Shown here in pieces: positions 13,101 to 24,600 of a stretch of 64,000 nt of DNA. A program made the translations under genes and the position numbers. The notes under the pieces were generated by a model. The model saw only the letters and a program-made list of their open reading frames with translations. It had not been told where the DNA came from and did not search any database. Location: the NCBI GenBank assembly GCA_905331475.1, contig CAJNYU010000990.1, positions 62,001 to 126,000 on the forward strand, read 5' to 3'. The DNA comes from Rotaria socialis. Lineage: Eukaryota; Rotifera; Eurotatoria; Philodinida; Philodinidae. Numbering within the stretch: position 1 is the stretch's first letter; each line of letters starts with the position of its first letter.

Positions 13101-16100
13101 GCATTTCCGCATGCGCCAACATTATTTATCAGCTCAAATGGTATAATTCAACATTTCATGAAATATTTTTAAAAAACTTGCATAATGATACTGATATTTG
13201 GAATTGGTCAATCGATTCAATTTTAAGATTTTATTCAAATGAAATTAAAAATCAAGTAGTTTCGGCGCAATTGAAATTTAAAGATACGTTAAAGCAAAAT
13301 CCAGAAATTATCAAACATATCATTGGGACTACTGATTGGTTATGCGTAATTACAGCTCTTTATGGAGGATATAAAAATGATAATAGTCCATCAGCTATTT
13401 CAGAATATCATGAGCTCGCTCAATTTCTCGATTTATCTGACAAAGAGAGAGCACCATTTATACTTTACTATCAAAATGTATGGGATAGAGATGATCCAGC
13501 ATATGATATGGCCGTACGTGCCGATAAATTATATAATGAAAAACATTGGGATGACAAGCCAATATTTGACACGAATGAAATCTATAAAGAATCATTTTTG
13601 ACAAGCAAAATCATTGAATTTCTCCTTGAAGAAAAGTCTACTAGAGAATTAACCGAAGAATTGCGAAAGCAAATGCAAAGTCAAATATTGAACAATAGTG
13701 AAAAAACCGACGCATTAATTGCTTTAGTCGCTCTCGGGGAATTAGATTTTGTAAATAGTTTTATTAACGAAGGTGAAGAATTAATTATTAGAAGCTTCAG
13801 GAACAGAATACAACAATTAATTTATACTTTAAAAGATCCAATTGCTAGATGCTCATCACATATTGCGAAATATTTACTAGCAAAGCGTTCATTGAAGCAT
13901 AATCTCAATTTTTCTGATTATTGCAAAATATATTTATCTTTAATAGCCAACAGCGGAGGATTACCAGTTGATACAATAGCTTTAGCCGAAGCTGTGGATA
14001 ATGTGGAAAACAAATACGATCTCTATGCAGAATATTTTGCCTATCAATTCGCTGGTGCTACCCGTGATAAACGATATTCAATTGCAGTGCTTTCAGATGT
14101 ATTTAAAGTGTCCGGTAAAACTGATCAAATTGTAAAACCATTTTTAAAAATTAATGGCGCAGTTCAGATGCATAGGCCGATTCGAGCATACCCATGGGCT
14201 ACCGATATATTTGTTTTTAAATCAAATGATGATGATAGTGATATTCCAATAGCATTTTTCAATTGCTTAGAAAACATCAATACAAATATCGTATTTGTAA
14301 TAGAGGTCATTAGTCACATCTTCTTCAAAGAAGGATATTTCAAACGAAACCCTGAATTAGTTCCATTAGCTATATTATTAGAATTTGGAATAATGTCTAA
14401 AGACTTAGATAGGTCTAAGACTTACAAGAATTTACTACCGGAATTTATTGATGTACCAAATATTAAAGAATTTTTATTGGAAAAAATTCAATCAATGTGC
14501 AATCCTTACTATAAATCTAGAGCATTATATCAATTAGCTGAATTTTATGATGAAAGAAGTTATGGCTTATTAAATGAATCTTTTGCATTGACAAAAAATA
14601 TTTCCGAGGCAATTTTAAAATTTCAAGTTTTGGAAAAGATTTTTAGCATTGCTCACTATAAGGAACCAGAGCACAAATCATTCATTGAACAAGTAACCGA
14701 TGAATTAGTCATAACATTTAGTCATATCGAAAGTTTCTATAACCGAATTATCGCATCAGTAAGATTATCATTTTATGGATCAGGAGAATTTCGAAAAAAG
14801 TACTTGACGATTGCTATAGAAACACTGATTCAAATGGATGAAGATGATGAGAAAATCAAATTGATTATTAACTTAAAACCATTGTTTAGTATTTATGATG
14901 ACCTTCAAAGCAAACTGAATGGAATTATAGGAGCTCTTAGAAATAAAACGCACAATTATTTTATCAATTCTTACTATGGACGAGTATTATTTAACGAAAA
15001 ACTGTATGCTGATACTACGAAAGTAAGTTTAGATACAAATAAAAATTCTAATGACGAAATCGTCGATACTCAAACATCTACTGAACTGGAAGGTTTATTT
15101 TTACTGTTTGCACAATTGAATGACACAAAATTATTAATTCATAAAACCGAGAATATAGACCAATTGTGGATCGATCTTTTGAAAGACGGTGATAATCAAT
15201 CTAATATTGAAAAGATCTTAGAGATTGGTTTGCACAATGAAATATTTTTGACAGCACAAGTCGCAATTATTATCGATGAGTTAATACGAAAAGAAAAGGC
15301 AGATACTATTTCAATTCTTTTTCCATATATTATAAAACCATCCAACGAAGTATTACCCATTGTTCAGAGATGGTTTACTGATTATGAAAACAACCAAATC
15401 AAACAGCTGGCAGCTCTTTTATTGGCAGAAGCAAAACACATTTTTGAAACAGCCATTGATACAATTGTTGAGCTATTAAAAGGTGATAATGATCAAATGA
15501 GATATAGAGCTCAGCGAATCATTCAACATCCAGAACGAGACGTTGAAGTGCCCAGTAAGAGAATATCTATAATAGGAGAAAAAACCTTAATGAAAATTCT
15601 CGAAAAAGCATCATCAAAAGAGCAAGTTCTACAAGTTCGAACTTATTTTGGTAGCTTCTTCTACGACTTGCTATGGGATGATCCTTTAGTTTTTCGGAAT
15701 TTATTGGAAAAAGTAAATCAATGGAACATGGGAAACTATAACAGAGAAAGAAGAATCCGGCTTCTCTGTAGAATTCACTTTATAAATCATCATACTTGGA
15801 ATATAGTAATGAGAACATTAGAATCATCAATGGATGCATCGCATATAGAAGACCTACTTTGTTCAACAATGTTTTTAACACAATATGATACATTTACACC
15901 AGAAAATTGGATAGAATTTGCAAGAATATTATCCGTAACAGATACAAGTCAATTTAGGGATCAATTATTATTCGTACACACAGATCTAGACAGAATTGAG
16001 TTTATAATCGATAATATTTGTGCATTAACAAATACTTACGATGAAACATATATTGAAATTCTTGAGTCAAAATTAATTAGCGAAATATCTCTCAAAATGG

Positions 16101-16903
16101 AAAATCTCCCACAAAGTAGTTATAATCAAATAAAACATATAGGCACTTGTAACTATTATGTCTCACGTGATCTGAATGAAAGAGTATTAAATGTATTAGG
16201 TACTGTTTCAATAAGCATTGTCCTAATGGAAAATTTAATTAAATGGTTAATACAAAAAATGACCAGTTTTAAAATTTTTGATAATAATAGAATAGAATCG
16301 GTTTTGTGTGAAAGTTTATTATCGTTGGTTGCTGCCTGTGTTCAAAAGGACGATTATTTATATCGAAAAGTAACAAATTCTAGAAATTTTAACAAAGTTC
16401 GAATGATTCAACTGTTGGAAAAAATGCTTAATCATCATCCATGTTTTCCGGCTAGAGGTAGCGCTTTTATATTACTTTCAGCGATGAATCAATCTGATCA
16501 CAAAGTAATCCTAAATGCCATGAACACATTACTTGACGAAAATCTTGTGAAAGGATATTCTATCAAAGGAATCCCTCTAGTACAATCGTCACCCAATAAA
16601 TTTGTTGATGATCTATTGGAATATTTAAACAATGAAAGTGCCATAAAAACTTATGAAGTATTAAAAATATTGACAGAATTTGGTTTAAATGAAAAAATGG
16701 ATACACATGGAAAATCAAAAATCATAAATTGTTTAGCGAATGAAATTTCACAAATAAAATCAAAGAAACCTGTTAATTATTTCTATACAGATATAAAAAT
16801 TCCTTTTACAACAACACTAGAAAATGAATTATATAAAGCTTGGATTAAAATACAAGGACTTTCTGGCAAAACTCAATATTCTATTAAACTTGAAGAATCA
16901 TAA
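10124..16903 (+). CDS. SIR2-NACHT (STAND) protein, 2259 residues, single exon
   Basis: Predicted immune-type STAND NTPase with an NAD-cleaving SIR2-like effector. Residues ~10-280 show a SIR2_2-type fold: IFIGTGVS near 19-26, ITTNYD 131-136, HVHGYF with candidate catalytic His173, FSSDDY, then [13 protein letters not shown] 212-224. A NACHT module follows: Walker [10 protein letters not shown] 463-471, Walker [13 protein letters not shown] 562-573, FIVTSR near 626-632, and the late motif [13 protein letters not shown] near 833-846. The remaining ~1400 residues are helical and Leu/Ile-rich, resembling a HEAT/ARM-like solenoid sensor, with no repeat I can name. In bacteria and archaea this order is that of SIR2-STAND (Avs5-like) antiphage proteins that deplete NAD. 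Here it is one 6.8-kb ORF without introns, beside genes with many small introns, which fits horizontal acquisition or retroposition. Biological function in this host is inference. Confidence 0.9.
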   Translation: MASEIQNVKNAVALNNALIFIGTGVSSYTANHEQNFSHWKGLLQHGLQRCHQSGLISDKDFEEFNSTFQSNTAEADDYVHVADQIKCCFEKESGAAKVDIYKLWLTETLGNLVVKDSELIKSVGELECPIITTNYDCLLEDILDRKPLTWSKYCTADIHNSLKDLKNYILHVHGYFREPDTVIFSSDDYTRIHEEQFDQSNLGSLMKRKTLLFIGFETGLSDPHFSNLLKWIFSVTGRRSLPMYKLVTSNTTKGFNQTSDMLLLENMKELQYGNTPKDLLEFIKNLKSFKPLIRESLSLADRQENIRQKYLNYLIHEYGHVSILGYSNSNISLSLQSVYVELKFDPTHPSIKAMKTVEINEQFKRKLLSHDFFDENEMRKLTRAIMERNEYNSASIYKDFMIDQWLNVLLSNEKIFNKNEATSIKDKVKQLKKSILEKNCLKEAKQYQIQQAYNLFKHFIILGHPGSGKTTLSKWLVTNMAKESLQEENTLFDGSFYIKEKIPILIPIWKYVDQLKENQKEQKKTLLQFIYENPTFNSIFFNDEERNGLSSFIMKSLIQGNVLIIFEGLDEVPAHADRSELMKEINTLLERGIDYDVTNNKLTYSIYEDKEINNTKDPTIGNRFIVTSRIEGNYFEEINFYVPRLTIEDMSNDALKLFCSSYMECIKDISIKTGRRVKEYETNRLYNNITKNKDIFQLAINPQLASVIVAVYYQYEGKLPEKRIDLYEIAIGQMIERLVTSDINASTHHVSRKLGLNANFLWSIMQEVADYLHSKVEGLSENVLKEIIRKCLRDYQSSSDLTIDIDDSISKLVDMFKYQAGLLNEFGHDSFRFIHRTFQEYLAAKNIVYCYGIPRSADTIYESIKTKIDTPNWRVPLSMTFGILSKFSELFNSIIARLLKNEEAPYNLQSCSVLVPFFIIDSLNDMYFSSNETEHELIRKLADMLLFDYKNMSGFSRLKEHQELIHSYFLKLKIKYVHILEKWFIEKIHSEESISACANIIYQLKWYNSTFHEIFLKNLHNDTDIWNWSIDSILRFYSNEIKNQVVSAQLKFKDTLKQNPEIIKHIIGTTDWLCVITALYGGYKNDNSPSAISEYHELAQFLDLSDKERAPFILYYQNVWDRDDPAYDMAVRADKLYNEKHWDDKPIFDTNEIYKESFLTSKIIEFLLEEKSTRELTEELRKQMQSQILNNSEKTDALIALVALGELDFVNSFINEGEELIIRSFRNRIQQLIYTLKDPIARCSSHIAKYLLAKRSLKHNLNFSDYCKIYLSLIANSGGLPVDTIALAEAVDNVENKYDLYAEYFAYQFAGATRDKRYSIAVLSDVFKVSGKTDQIVKPFLKINGAVQMHRPIRAYPWATDIFVFKSNDDDSDIPIAFFNCLENINTNIVFVIEVISHIFFKEGYFKRNPELVPLAILLEFGIMSKDLDRSKTYKNLLPEFIDVPNIKEFLLEKIQSMCNPYYKSRALYQLAEFYDERSYGLLNESFALTKNISEAILKFQVLEKIFSIAHYKEPEHKSFIEQVTDELVITFSHIESFYNRIIASVRLSFYGSGEFRKKYLTIAIETLIQMDEDDEKIKLIINLKPLFSIYDDLQSKLNGIIGALRNKTHNYFINSYYGRVLFNEKLYADTTKVSLDTNKNSNDEIVDTQTSTELEGLFLLFAQLNDTKLLIHKTENIDQLWIDLLKDGDNQSNIEKILEIGLHNEIFLTAQVAIIIDELIRKEKADTISILFPYIIKPSNEVLPIVQRWFTDYENNQIKQLAALLLAEAKHIFETAIDTIVELLKGDNDQMRYRAQRIIQHPERDVEVPSKRISIIGEKTLMKILEKASSKEQVLQVRTYFGSFFYDLLWDDPLVFRNLLEKVNQWNMGNYNRERRIRLLCRIHFINHHTWNIVMRTLESSMDASHIEDLLCSTMFLTQYDTFTPENWIEFARILSVTDTSQFRDQLLFVHTDLDRIEFIIDNICALTNTYDETYIEILESKLISEISLKMENLPQSSYNQIKHIGTCNYYVSRDLNERVLNVLGTVSISIVLMENLIKWLIQKMTSFKIFDNNRIESVLCESLLSLVAACVQKDDYLYRKVTNSRNFNKVRMIQLLEKMLNHHPCFPARGSAFILLSAMNQSDHKVILNAMNTLLDENLVKGYSIKGIPLVQSSPNKFVDDLLEYLNNESAIKTYEVLKILTEFGLNEKMDTHGKSKIINCLANEISQIKSKKPVNYFYTDIKIPFTTTLENELYKAWIKIQGLSGKTQYSIKLEES

Positions 16904-17100
16904 TATTCAATTTGAAATGATGATCTACTTGTAATATCGGTTAATCATGGAAATTATATTACACGTTAACATTTACCTGTTATGTTCTCATTCTAATAAC
17001 CTCTTATATTTCTATTAACAGAGAGTCTCATTTAAATATTTAGAAACTGTTCAAATTGAAACTATTTTTTGTTTTGTTTTTACATAAGCACAGTTAACAG
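16904..17100. other. 3' flank of the SIR2-NACHT gene
   Basis: AT-rich; several cctcttatat/aatatt stretches but no clear polyadenylation signal could be singled out. Confidence 0.3.
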
Positions 17101-17127
17101 TCATCGATTAGTTTTTAGAAAAAGACG

Positions 17128-17260
17128 GGTGTGGGCGAAAAGAACCATTACATCGAAACCCACATCCCACATCCTAGCAGAGTGGATGGTGTGTGGTGTG
17201 TGGGTGGTTGTCAGAGTGTGCCCATAGCTGTGGGTGTGGGTGGCTGTGTGAGTGTGCGCG
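17128..17260. repeat. telomere-like G-rich tract
   Basis: Dense GTGTGGGTG-type repeats on the + strand (gtgtgtgggtgg, gctgtgggtgtgggtggctg) with a short C-rich stretch (acccacatcccacat) at the left end. It resembles degenerate copies of a TGTGGG telomere unit. The overlapping short ORF is a by-product. Confidence 0.6.
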
Positions 17261-17639
17261 TGGCCTCCAGCGTTAGCTTCAGTATCAGTGCGGAAAATGC
17301 TGCCTCAACATCGTCGTCCATATAGCACCCTCGTAGATTTCACTGCAGGTTCACATCTAACCATATCGGCCTGCGTAACTATGTGACGATGCAGATTCAA
17401 TTTACAGAATAGGTTATTGGCAATACTGCACACTCAACGGAGACATTAACCATCAAACCATTATAGTAGCTTAAAGAAACACATCCAATCCCGTCCGACT
17501 TGATCTCAACCATATCACGATACTCATGTGAAGGTTCTTTCTCTCCTTCCGCTGTATGTATATTGAAATAAGTAAACCTAAAAGTGTGTCCCTACTACAT
17601 AACTAACTAGCTATATATAGCTTCATAGAGAACACAGAG

Positions 17640-17870
17640 AGAAAGAAGATAGATCACGAATAAAGATAGTACAAATCAAATAACAAAGGGAGAGAAGATA
17701 GACCATGAACATAAAGATAGTACAAACACCTGGATATCTCTCGAACAGGGAAGAGAGAGAGAGAGAAAGAGAGAAGATAGATCATAAACATAAACATAAA
17801 GATAGTACAAAACACCTGGATATCTCTCGAACAGAAGAGAGAGAGAGAGAAAGAGAAAGAAAGATATATC
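17640..17870. repeat. purine-rich minisatellite
   Basis: Two to three degenerate copies of a ~100-bp unit containing aagatagtacaaa, acctggatatctctcgaaca and (ga)n runs. Copies differ mainly in the length of the GA tract. Confidence 0.7.
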
Positions 17871-17943
17871 ATGAACATTAAGAGAGTACGAATCAAACAG
17901 CAGGTGAGATGTAGGAAGAATAATAAGAGATACTATAGATGGT

Positions 17944-17962
17944 GGGGGGGGGGGGGGCGAAG

Positions 17963-18037
<75 letters not shown>

Positions 18038-18044
18038 CCCCCCC
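17944..18044. repeat. G14 / C73 homopolymer hairpin
   Basis: Fourteen Gs (17944-17957), a 5-base CGAAG spacer, then 73 Cs (17963-18035) interrupted only by GG before seven more Cs. The G run can fold onto the C run. ORFs encoding poly-Pro or poly-Gly here are artefacts of the homopolymer. The exact length is unreliable and may be an assembly or consensus effect. Confidence 0.85.
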
Positions 18045-18179
18045 GACGACCTAACCGGAGAGCAGGTCGTAACAACTTATTCCAACCCATCTTGACACCG
18101 ATCCCGCGAATTCCGTAGCAGAATTGCATTCGAGACTGGACGGTAGCTGATGTGGATTATCCATTGTTCACTCACTTCC

Positions 18180-18470
18180 GGAAGCACACCGAATTACGGG
18201 AATTCCTAGGAATCGGTAGGCCGTGGTTCCATTAATTCCAGAATCGTGTCGAAATGGATAAACGGAATTGGAGGAATTGGTTGGAATGGGATGCAATTGA
18301 CTGGCAGTGATTCCGCGATTCCGGAATTGGTTGTTGGTGATTCCGGCAGTTCCGGAATTGTGTTTGAAGTGATTCCGGCAGTTCCGGAATTGTGTTTGAA
18401 GTGATTCCGGCAGTTCCGGAATTGTGTTTGAAGTGATTAACGGAATCGGAGGAATTAGAAGGAACTGGTT
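18180..18470. repeat. TTCCGGAA-rich repeat block with a 32-bp tandem triplet
   Basis: Three exact 32-bp units (18339-18434) starting gattccggcagttccggaat, embedded in about 290 bp of degenerate ggaatt/ttccgg repeats. Composition differs sharply from the AT-rich flanks. Confidence 0.85.
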
Positions 18471-18538
18471 CCGGAATGTTCAACAGTGTGGAATAGGACG
18501 TATTCTCATAATGGATTCTATCCTTGTTGAAATGAATA

Positions 18539-18673
18539 GGGGTATTGTAGTTCAGTTTTAGTTCCGATCAAAAGAACTATTCGCATAGATCTCATAAGAG
18601 ACGCCTATGTCGACATCGACACCATCCCAGTGTAGATCCTAACAGTTCTTAGATATGAGAACTGTTATACCCC
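18539..18673. mobile_element. MITE with GGGGTAT ends and TA duplication (copy 1)
   Basis: Ends are GGGGTATTGTAGTTC and GAACTGTTATACCCC, each flanked by TA, as in Tc1/mariner-type insertions. It is about 135 bp long with no coding capacity. A sister copy lies at 44389-44519. Confidence 0.7.
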
Positions 18674-18749
18674 TAGAATTGAACGATCGTTTTTCAAAAA
18701 GCAATATGAAAATTCTTTGTGATATCTCATCTCTATCACCCGATAGCTG

Positions 18750-19151
18750 AATATTTTTAGAGGCGGAAGAATTAAAAGATATATTTATTATGTTACAATG
18801 TGATATTGTATCATTGTCTAATGAAATTCAAGTATTAAAGCCTATGCACAAGCAATCAAAGTCAAAAGATATAGTTGATTTATGTTGTGAAGTTTTACTA
18901 TTAAAACAACCATACACCACGATTATATATCCTGCTATCAGAGCTTTGACTATTCCTGTGTGTTCAACCACAACAGAACGAAAATTCAGTAAATGAAATT
19001 AGTCAAAACTATTGCACGTACTAGTATGTCGGACGATACACTAAGTGATTTGTCTTTATTAGCTATTGAAAGATATTTTGTTGTTGATGATGAAAAAATA
19101 ATTGATGCTTTTACCATCAAGCACAAAAACAGTCGAATATTGTTGAAATAA
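18750..19151 (+). pseudogene. hAT transposase C-terminal relic
   Basis: The first frame ends IIYPAIRALTIPVCSTTTERKFS, and a shifted frame from 18993 continues KLVKTIARTSMSDDTLSDLSLLAIERYF to a stop at 19149-19151. Together they match the hAT C-terminal dimerisation region (consensus LPVSS...ER.FS, then R..M...RL..L.ll.ie). One frameshift near 18990 separates the halves, and the catalytic core is absent. Inactive fragment. Confidence 0.8.
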
Positions 19152-19938
19152 TTGTTATTTATTCATGTATCTATTTGTCATCTCTTCTCTTTATTGTTCG
19201 CATAAATTCATTTAATATAACAGTATAGATACATTGAGTTATCCTTTTTTGAGAAAGTAGAAATTCAGAATCTGTTTTTGGTCGCCGAAAAAATCTAAGC
19301 TTTAGTGGTGGATGGAATCTTTAAAAGTCGTAGGGCGCCGCCCTACCACCAGAGAATTCCTGGTTATGCTATTTTGATGGGACTCGGTAACCTGGCCGCT
19401 AAAACCGCCGATTTTCATGCGGTTTTTATTACATGGGTTCAAAAAAATTCTGTTCTTTTTGCGCATGATCATCAGTTGCCTTCTCCCGTGAATTGTCTTT
19501 CAATCGCCATGACAATCTTTATGTCATCGATATGAATAGACATTATTTTAAATGGTTTTCTATCCACTAAAATAGCGTTGCGATAAAAGACTATCTTTGT
19601 TTCATATGAACTCGATTTTTGCATGCGCGAGAGTGATCAGTGTGTGACGGTGTTATGGTATGACAAGTCACTGCAATACTATTCGCATATCATCATTACT
19701 GATATTAATTATCAAGTGGCAAGTATCTGTATAAATGGTTCTAAAAATTAGAAACGTTTTTCAACCAAATATAAAATTCGATGAGAAATTCTACTCACAA
19801 GCAGACAATCGAAACAAATTCCTATACATATGGCAAGTTGACAGTGGATGTCGATAGGTAGCAATATCATAAAAAATGTAAAGCTTGATATGAACTTGAG
19901 TGTGAACATGACTTCTTCAACCAAAATACACTAATATA
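19152..19938. other. intergenic, no recognisable gene
   Basis: No supported gene. A short GC palindrome (tagggcgccgcccta) sits near 19330. Confidence 0.4.
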
Positions 19939-21248
19939 ACGGGTGCGGCAGGATAAATGGCGGTCTCAGTATTTCGCCGATATCTCCCTTAATCTTAGCC
20001 CGAGTTGGCTCCCGTTTTTTTCAAAAGAATCGTCTTTCAAAGTTCTACAAAACAATACTATTTTTATTAACGCAAATAACTTCCATCATTTTGGTAAAGA
20101 CGATACAATCGATTGGTCCAACACGCACAACTTTCAAAAACAACAGATTCAGAAATTTTTTTAACCGACAATTTTAATTCCATAATGAGTGTTGTTTTTG
20201 AGTAGACTTTGTTCCAATTGATGTTGTTGACCAGCTGATCCCATATTGAGTAGTCCAGTGGGTTTAAATCTGGACTATTTGGTGGCCATCTGTCTTTCTC
20301 AATAAATGTTGGAAAATTGTCTCGACACCATTTTTGTGATAAATGATGCGAGTGAGGCTTGGCGCCATCTTGTTGAAAGACCCAGTCGCTGCCGAAAAAT
20401 TGATTCCCATATTTTAAAGCAACAGGAAGCACTTTTTCGATATAAACAGTGTGATCGACTGTTTCTTCATCCAAGATTACCAAGGGTGTGAGACCCTTGG
20501 AACAGGCACCGAGCCAAACCATTACTTTTTGTGGGAATTTTCGTTTCTGCTGAGTGCCACCATTTTTATCGGCATCAGCACGATCTACTGCCCACACTCG
20601 ATCATTTTGGGTATTATAAACACGGTCAATGTCGAACATCTTTTCATCCGAAAAGAGGATTTTCAAAGTGTCTTCTTTTCGGAAATTTGTTCGAACCCAA
20701 TTTGCAAATTGTTTCCGTTTGAGCTTTTGATCATCGGAAAGCAATGGTTCGATTACTTTTTTTTAGGGATATAACCCTAAATCGTTTTTCATTATTCGCC
20801 GAACACTTCTTTCGGACATGTCAAGCTCCATTGATATTTTTCGAGCTGACACCTTTTTCTTTCGGCGTAACCGGTTCTTTACCTTTTGAATGTTCTCCCT
20901 TGTTCGAACCAAACGAGGGCCACCTGGTGGTTTTGATAATGTGATAGTTCCCGACCTCCGGATCATTTGACACCACCTTTCGATTGTTCTTAAACCGAGT
21001 CCACCGTTTAAATCATGATAAATTTGTTTCGGAGTATCACCTTTTTGGTACTTTGAAAGTACCACCTTTTGAAGGTCTTTACTTTTCATCTTCGGAAAAC
21101 CTGTATTTACTTTGGATATTTAAATGAAATATGGGGATTTGTAGAGCGATAGACGGCGCACATTTCAACAAAAAAAGGGACGAATTGGATGGAAAATAAG
21201 GAAGATGTCGCGAAAACACTAGACCGCCATTTATCCTGCCGCACCCGT
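19939..21248. mobile_element. mariner-type transposon, full length (1310 bp)
   Basis: A 28-bp terminal inverted repeat beginning ACGGGTGCGGCAGGATAAAT is identical at both ends, flanked by TA on each side (19937-19938 and 21249-21250). It encloses one minus-strand transposase gene. The perfect ends indicate a young insertion. Confidence 0.95.
20067..21089 (-). pseudogene. mariner transposase (DD37D spacing) with one in-frame stop
   Basis: DDE transposase of the IS630-Tc1-mariner superfamily. The N-terminal part (21089-20763) has two helix-turn-helix stretches (ERWCQMIRRSG; SARKISMELDMSERSVRRIM) and ends at a TAA. The same frame continues KKVIEPLLSDDQ and runs to 20067. Catalytic residues are visible: LFSDEKMF (first Asp), FQQDGAKPH (second Asp) and NPLDYSIW (third Asp). 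Thirty-seven residues separate the last two, the DD37D spacing of the maT clade. About 340 codons in all, normal for the family. The only lesion I see is the stop codon at 20765-20763, beside an A8 run on the minus strand; a sequencing error there cannot be excluded. Confidence 0.9.
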
Positions 21249-21250
21249 TA

Positions 21251-21624
21251 CATTGTAATACGCTCATGTTCAAAACCATATGCACATGCACTCACACCAC
21301 ACAATTTATCCACACCTGACATTTATAGCACATATACAATTCAGTTTCCATAAGTTCTTATCTTTTACTGAAAGACATTATCTGTATAATGTTATTTCAT
21401 TTTTGACAGGATAGGTTATCTTTATCTTGTAATTTCAAGTGGTTAAAAAAAGTAACTTGAATTAAGATTCATTATTGCAATGCTTTTCTCAGAAATATTC
21501 TGTATAAGGAAAAAGCCAACATAAATTTCATGAAGATCAAGATAAGAATGAGCATATGCTTATATGTAAGGTGACATTGTCTTGTAAAAGGACAGAGTAA
21601 CGTAGAGAAAATATTATTCTCACA
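21251..21624. other. upstream region of the RGM-like gene
   Basis: AT-rich 370 bp between the mariner element and the start codon at 21625. No distinctive promoter motif could be assigned. Confidence 0.3.
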
Positions 21625-24600
21625 ATGATTGCTACTATACTCATCGCATTTTGTTTGGTTGCTGTATCAGCCACCGAAGAAGGTTTGTTGATTAAACATG
21701 AAATTCAACAAGCAATTAAGTTTCAATAATTGCAATTCTTATTCATCCCGATTTTAGTAATTAACAGACCACAAGGCGTGTGCCTGATCTTCGGCGACCC
21801 ACATCTTCGTACATTTCCTCCACGACCTCTAGGCTATAGACCACAACTTTGGTGCAAAGAGGCTGGCAACTATGTCATCATTGAAAATCAATATGTTAAA
21901 GGCGTCATTACAGTAACAGACGCGCCATGGATAACTGAACGGGTAATATTTTTTGTAGATAGTGTATTAATATATGCGCAACTGTTTTCAAACTTTTTCA
22001 GTTTCAATTTACTTTTTTCAATGGCAGCAAACTTCTATGTACTATCAATGATAATAATAAGCAGTGTCCTGGCCAAAATGGTATAAAATACTTAATTTTC
22101 AAATGGTGTCTGAATAACGCTTACTGTTTATTTAGACGTCGAAGTGAGTGGAAATCCCAGATACATCATTATTATGCACAAAGATCTCGGTTTCAGGATT
22201 GAGATAAATCAGATTGGCGACGTATACCTCTTTTGCGATCTTTTCATGAAATTTAGTTTATCACCTTGTTTTGTGTTTCAGACTCAATACGAGAATATCA
22301 ACATTCACATGGATTTTGACTTGATCGGTGTATCACACGGTCTTTGCATAAGTGCCCCTCGCGGTTGTGTTTACGAGGCTGGAAGACGTCATCATGAACT
22401 GGCCATTGTGAATCCTAGTCTTAGGCAAAGATTGACAAGTGAACTTGCTGTACCGATTTGTGAAGAATATCTCGAAAGATCTATCCAAACAGCGTCCATG
22501 CTCCAACTGCCAGCCAGTCCGGATATGGTTGAAAACATGCGTATAGCATGCGAAAATGATGTTCAAACAACTGGTGATCCAAAGGTAACACATCTTCAGT
22601 AGAAATTTATGGCCATGAAGTTGAAGAACTATTTCAATTATTTTTAAGGCAGGTGCAGGCATCATAGGAGTACTTGTATCGGAGGGTATGAGCGGTTTAG
22701 TAGTAACAAATGCTCAATTTCTTAACATGTCGATGCACAATGCCATTATTGTCGAGGAAGCATTGAATAATGCAACTGTACATATCGATGCCATTATTGC
22801 TCAGGCCATCACAGCTCAACCATCTATACAAGAGAGTACTGCATACGAACTATTTCCAGGAGCATCCACTTCTATTTCTACTAATCCAATATCTACATCA
22901 ACTCTAAGTAGTGCAGATTCACCATGGAAAATGTTTTAAATCATTCTATTTCTTTCATCTTTTCAGTTGCAACACCTGACGTGAAAAGTTTACAACTATG
23001 TCATGTGTGGGGTGATCCGCATATTCTTCAATTTTCTCAAAGGCCAACAACAACACGCTATCAATATTGGTGCAAGGATGTTGGCAAACAACAATTACTG
23101 AAAAATAAATATGTTAGTGCTACAATAACAGTTCATACGCAAAACTGGATTATTGATGAGGTAAATAACGATCGAGAGAGATTTCTTACTGATCAAACTT
23201 TTCAAAATAAATTCAGTTTAAGTTCACATTTTTTGATGACGATGGAACCATTCTTTGCTCCATGGATAATAGCCAACAAAGTTGCAATAGTTCGAGTAAG
23301 TCTATATAGTGTGGATATGTGATATATCTGCATCTTTCCGATTAATTCGCGACTACTTCCTTCTGTCAACATACGTTTTTCGATGATGTTATGATTTGCA
23401 ATGAAGAATGAAAATATGCAGATTTCCAAAAATTCCACATAAAAATTGAAAACTTCTATTACAACTTTCGAAATAACTAGCTTAGCCTCATAATTTCTTC
23501 TCTACAACCACATTCAATAACGAATCATAGTAACATTACAGTATTTCAGCCTAAATAACTCAGAGGAATTCACCAAGTAACTCGAGATCTGATGAACTGA
23601 TTATAGTGATCAGCTTCTTGAATATGCAGAACATCGCATTTGTCTAATCAACATTTTTTAGAATTCCATAGGCACACTGTATAAAAATACCATATCAAGT
23701 CATAGTTCTCAAAAAGTAAACGGCTCGATGCGAAATAACACTTCGTCAAGCTTGCGCTGAGATATTTTTGTTTCTATTTATTAAGTTGTTTGAATAGATC
23801 GAGCCCACTCTAGAATAGGTCATACTGGACCAACTTCCAAAGATCAAAATGCTTAGAAAACCTTCATGTACAACTGAAGTAGTTCTATCAGATTTCACAT
23901 TTCAATACTATAAAAATCTCGTAAAATAGATTTATCGACCTATTCATATTTTGACATTTTACGGTTTGAAGCAGGCGACATCGGCCACATTTTAAGATTA
24001 TCGTTATTGAAAACATGATGATAATTCAATTTCATCATTCTTTCCAATCACTTGAAATTGTGATGGGCTGTTACGTTTCCCAGATCTTGAGTGTGTGGGT
24101 GTGGATGACTGTGGATGCAACTCATATTTTATCTCACACCCGACACCCTCAAATTCACACCCATATCCGAGTCTCTTCGAGTCCTGACTAAGGCCTAAAA
24201 ACGATCCAATAGGTAATTCACAGCAGGAGCTATTTCTTTGTTTACGAAAATATTCAACAACTTATAATAATTCTTTTACAACAAAAGGAATCGGTATTAC
24301 ACGACCAACACTGGAACAAATGGACATTATCTATTATACAACAGGCATTCGAATATCTGTCCATCAGCTTTATCTGGTAAATGTAATATTATTCTTAAGC
24401 ATTATCTTTACCTAATTTTATGTTGAAGGCTCCTTGGTATGACATCAGTATTTGGATGCCAGCCGAATTCACAGCACAGTCGTACGGACTATGCATATCT
24501 CCCTCACCAACTTGTGAATGGGAAGCGGGGATTGAACAATTGCAGCGACGTTCGCTGCCCAGAATACCGACAAGCAATCGATCCAAGATTGTACAGAAAC

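Noticed and set aside
17871..18129. Overlapping ORFs encoding poly-Pro (+) and poly-Gly (-)
   Set aside because: They are translations of the G/C homopolymer run and carry no other protein-like sequence.
20306..20944. Plus-strand ORFs across the mariner element
   Set aside because: Antisense shadows of the minus-strand transposase.
22333..22665. Minus-strand ORF within the RGM-like gene
   Set aside because: Antisense to exon 5, whose protein is clearly family-like.
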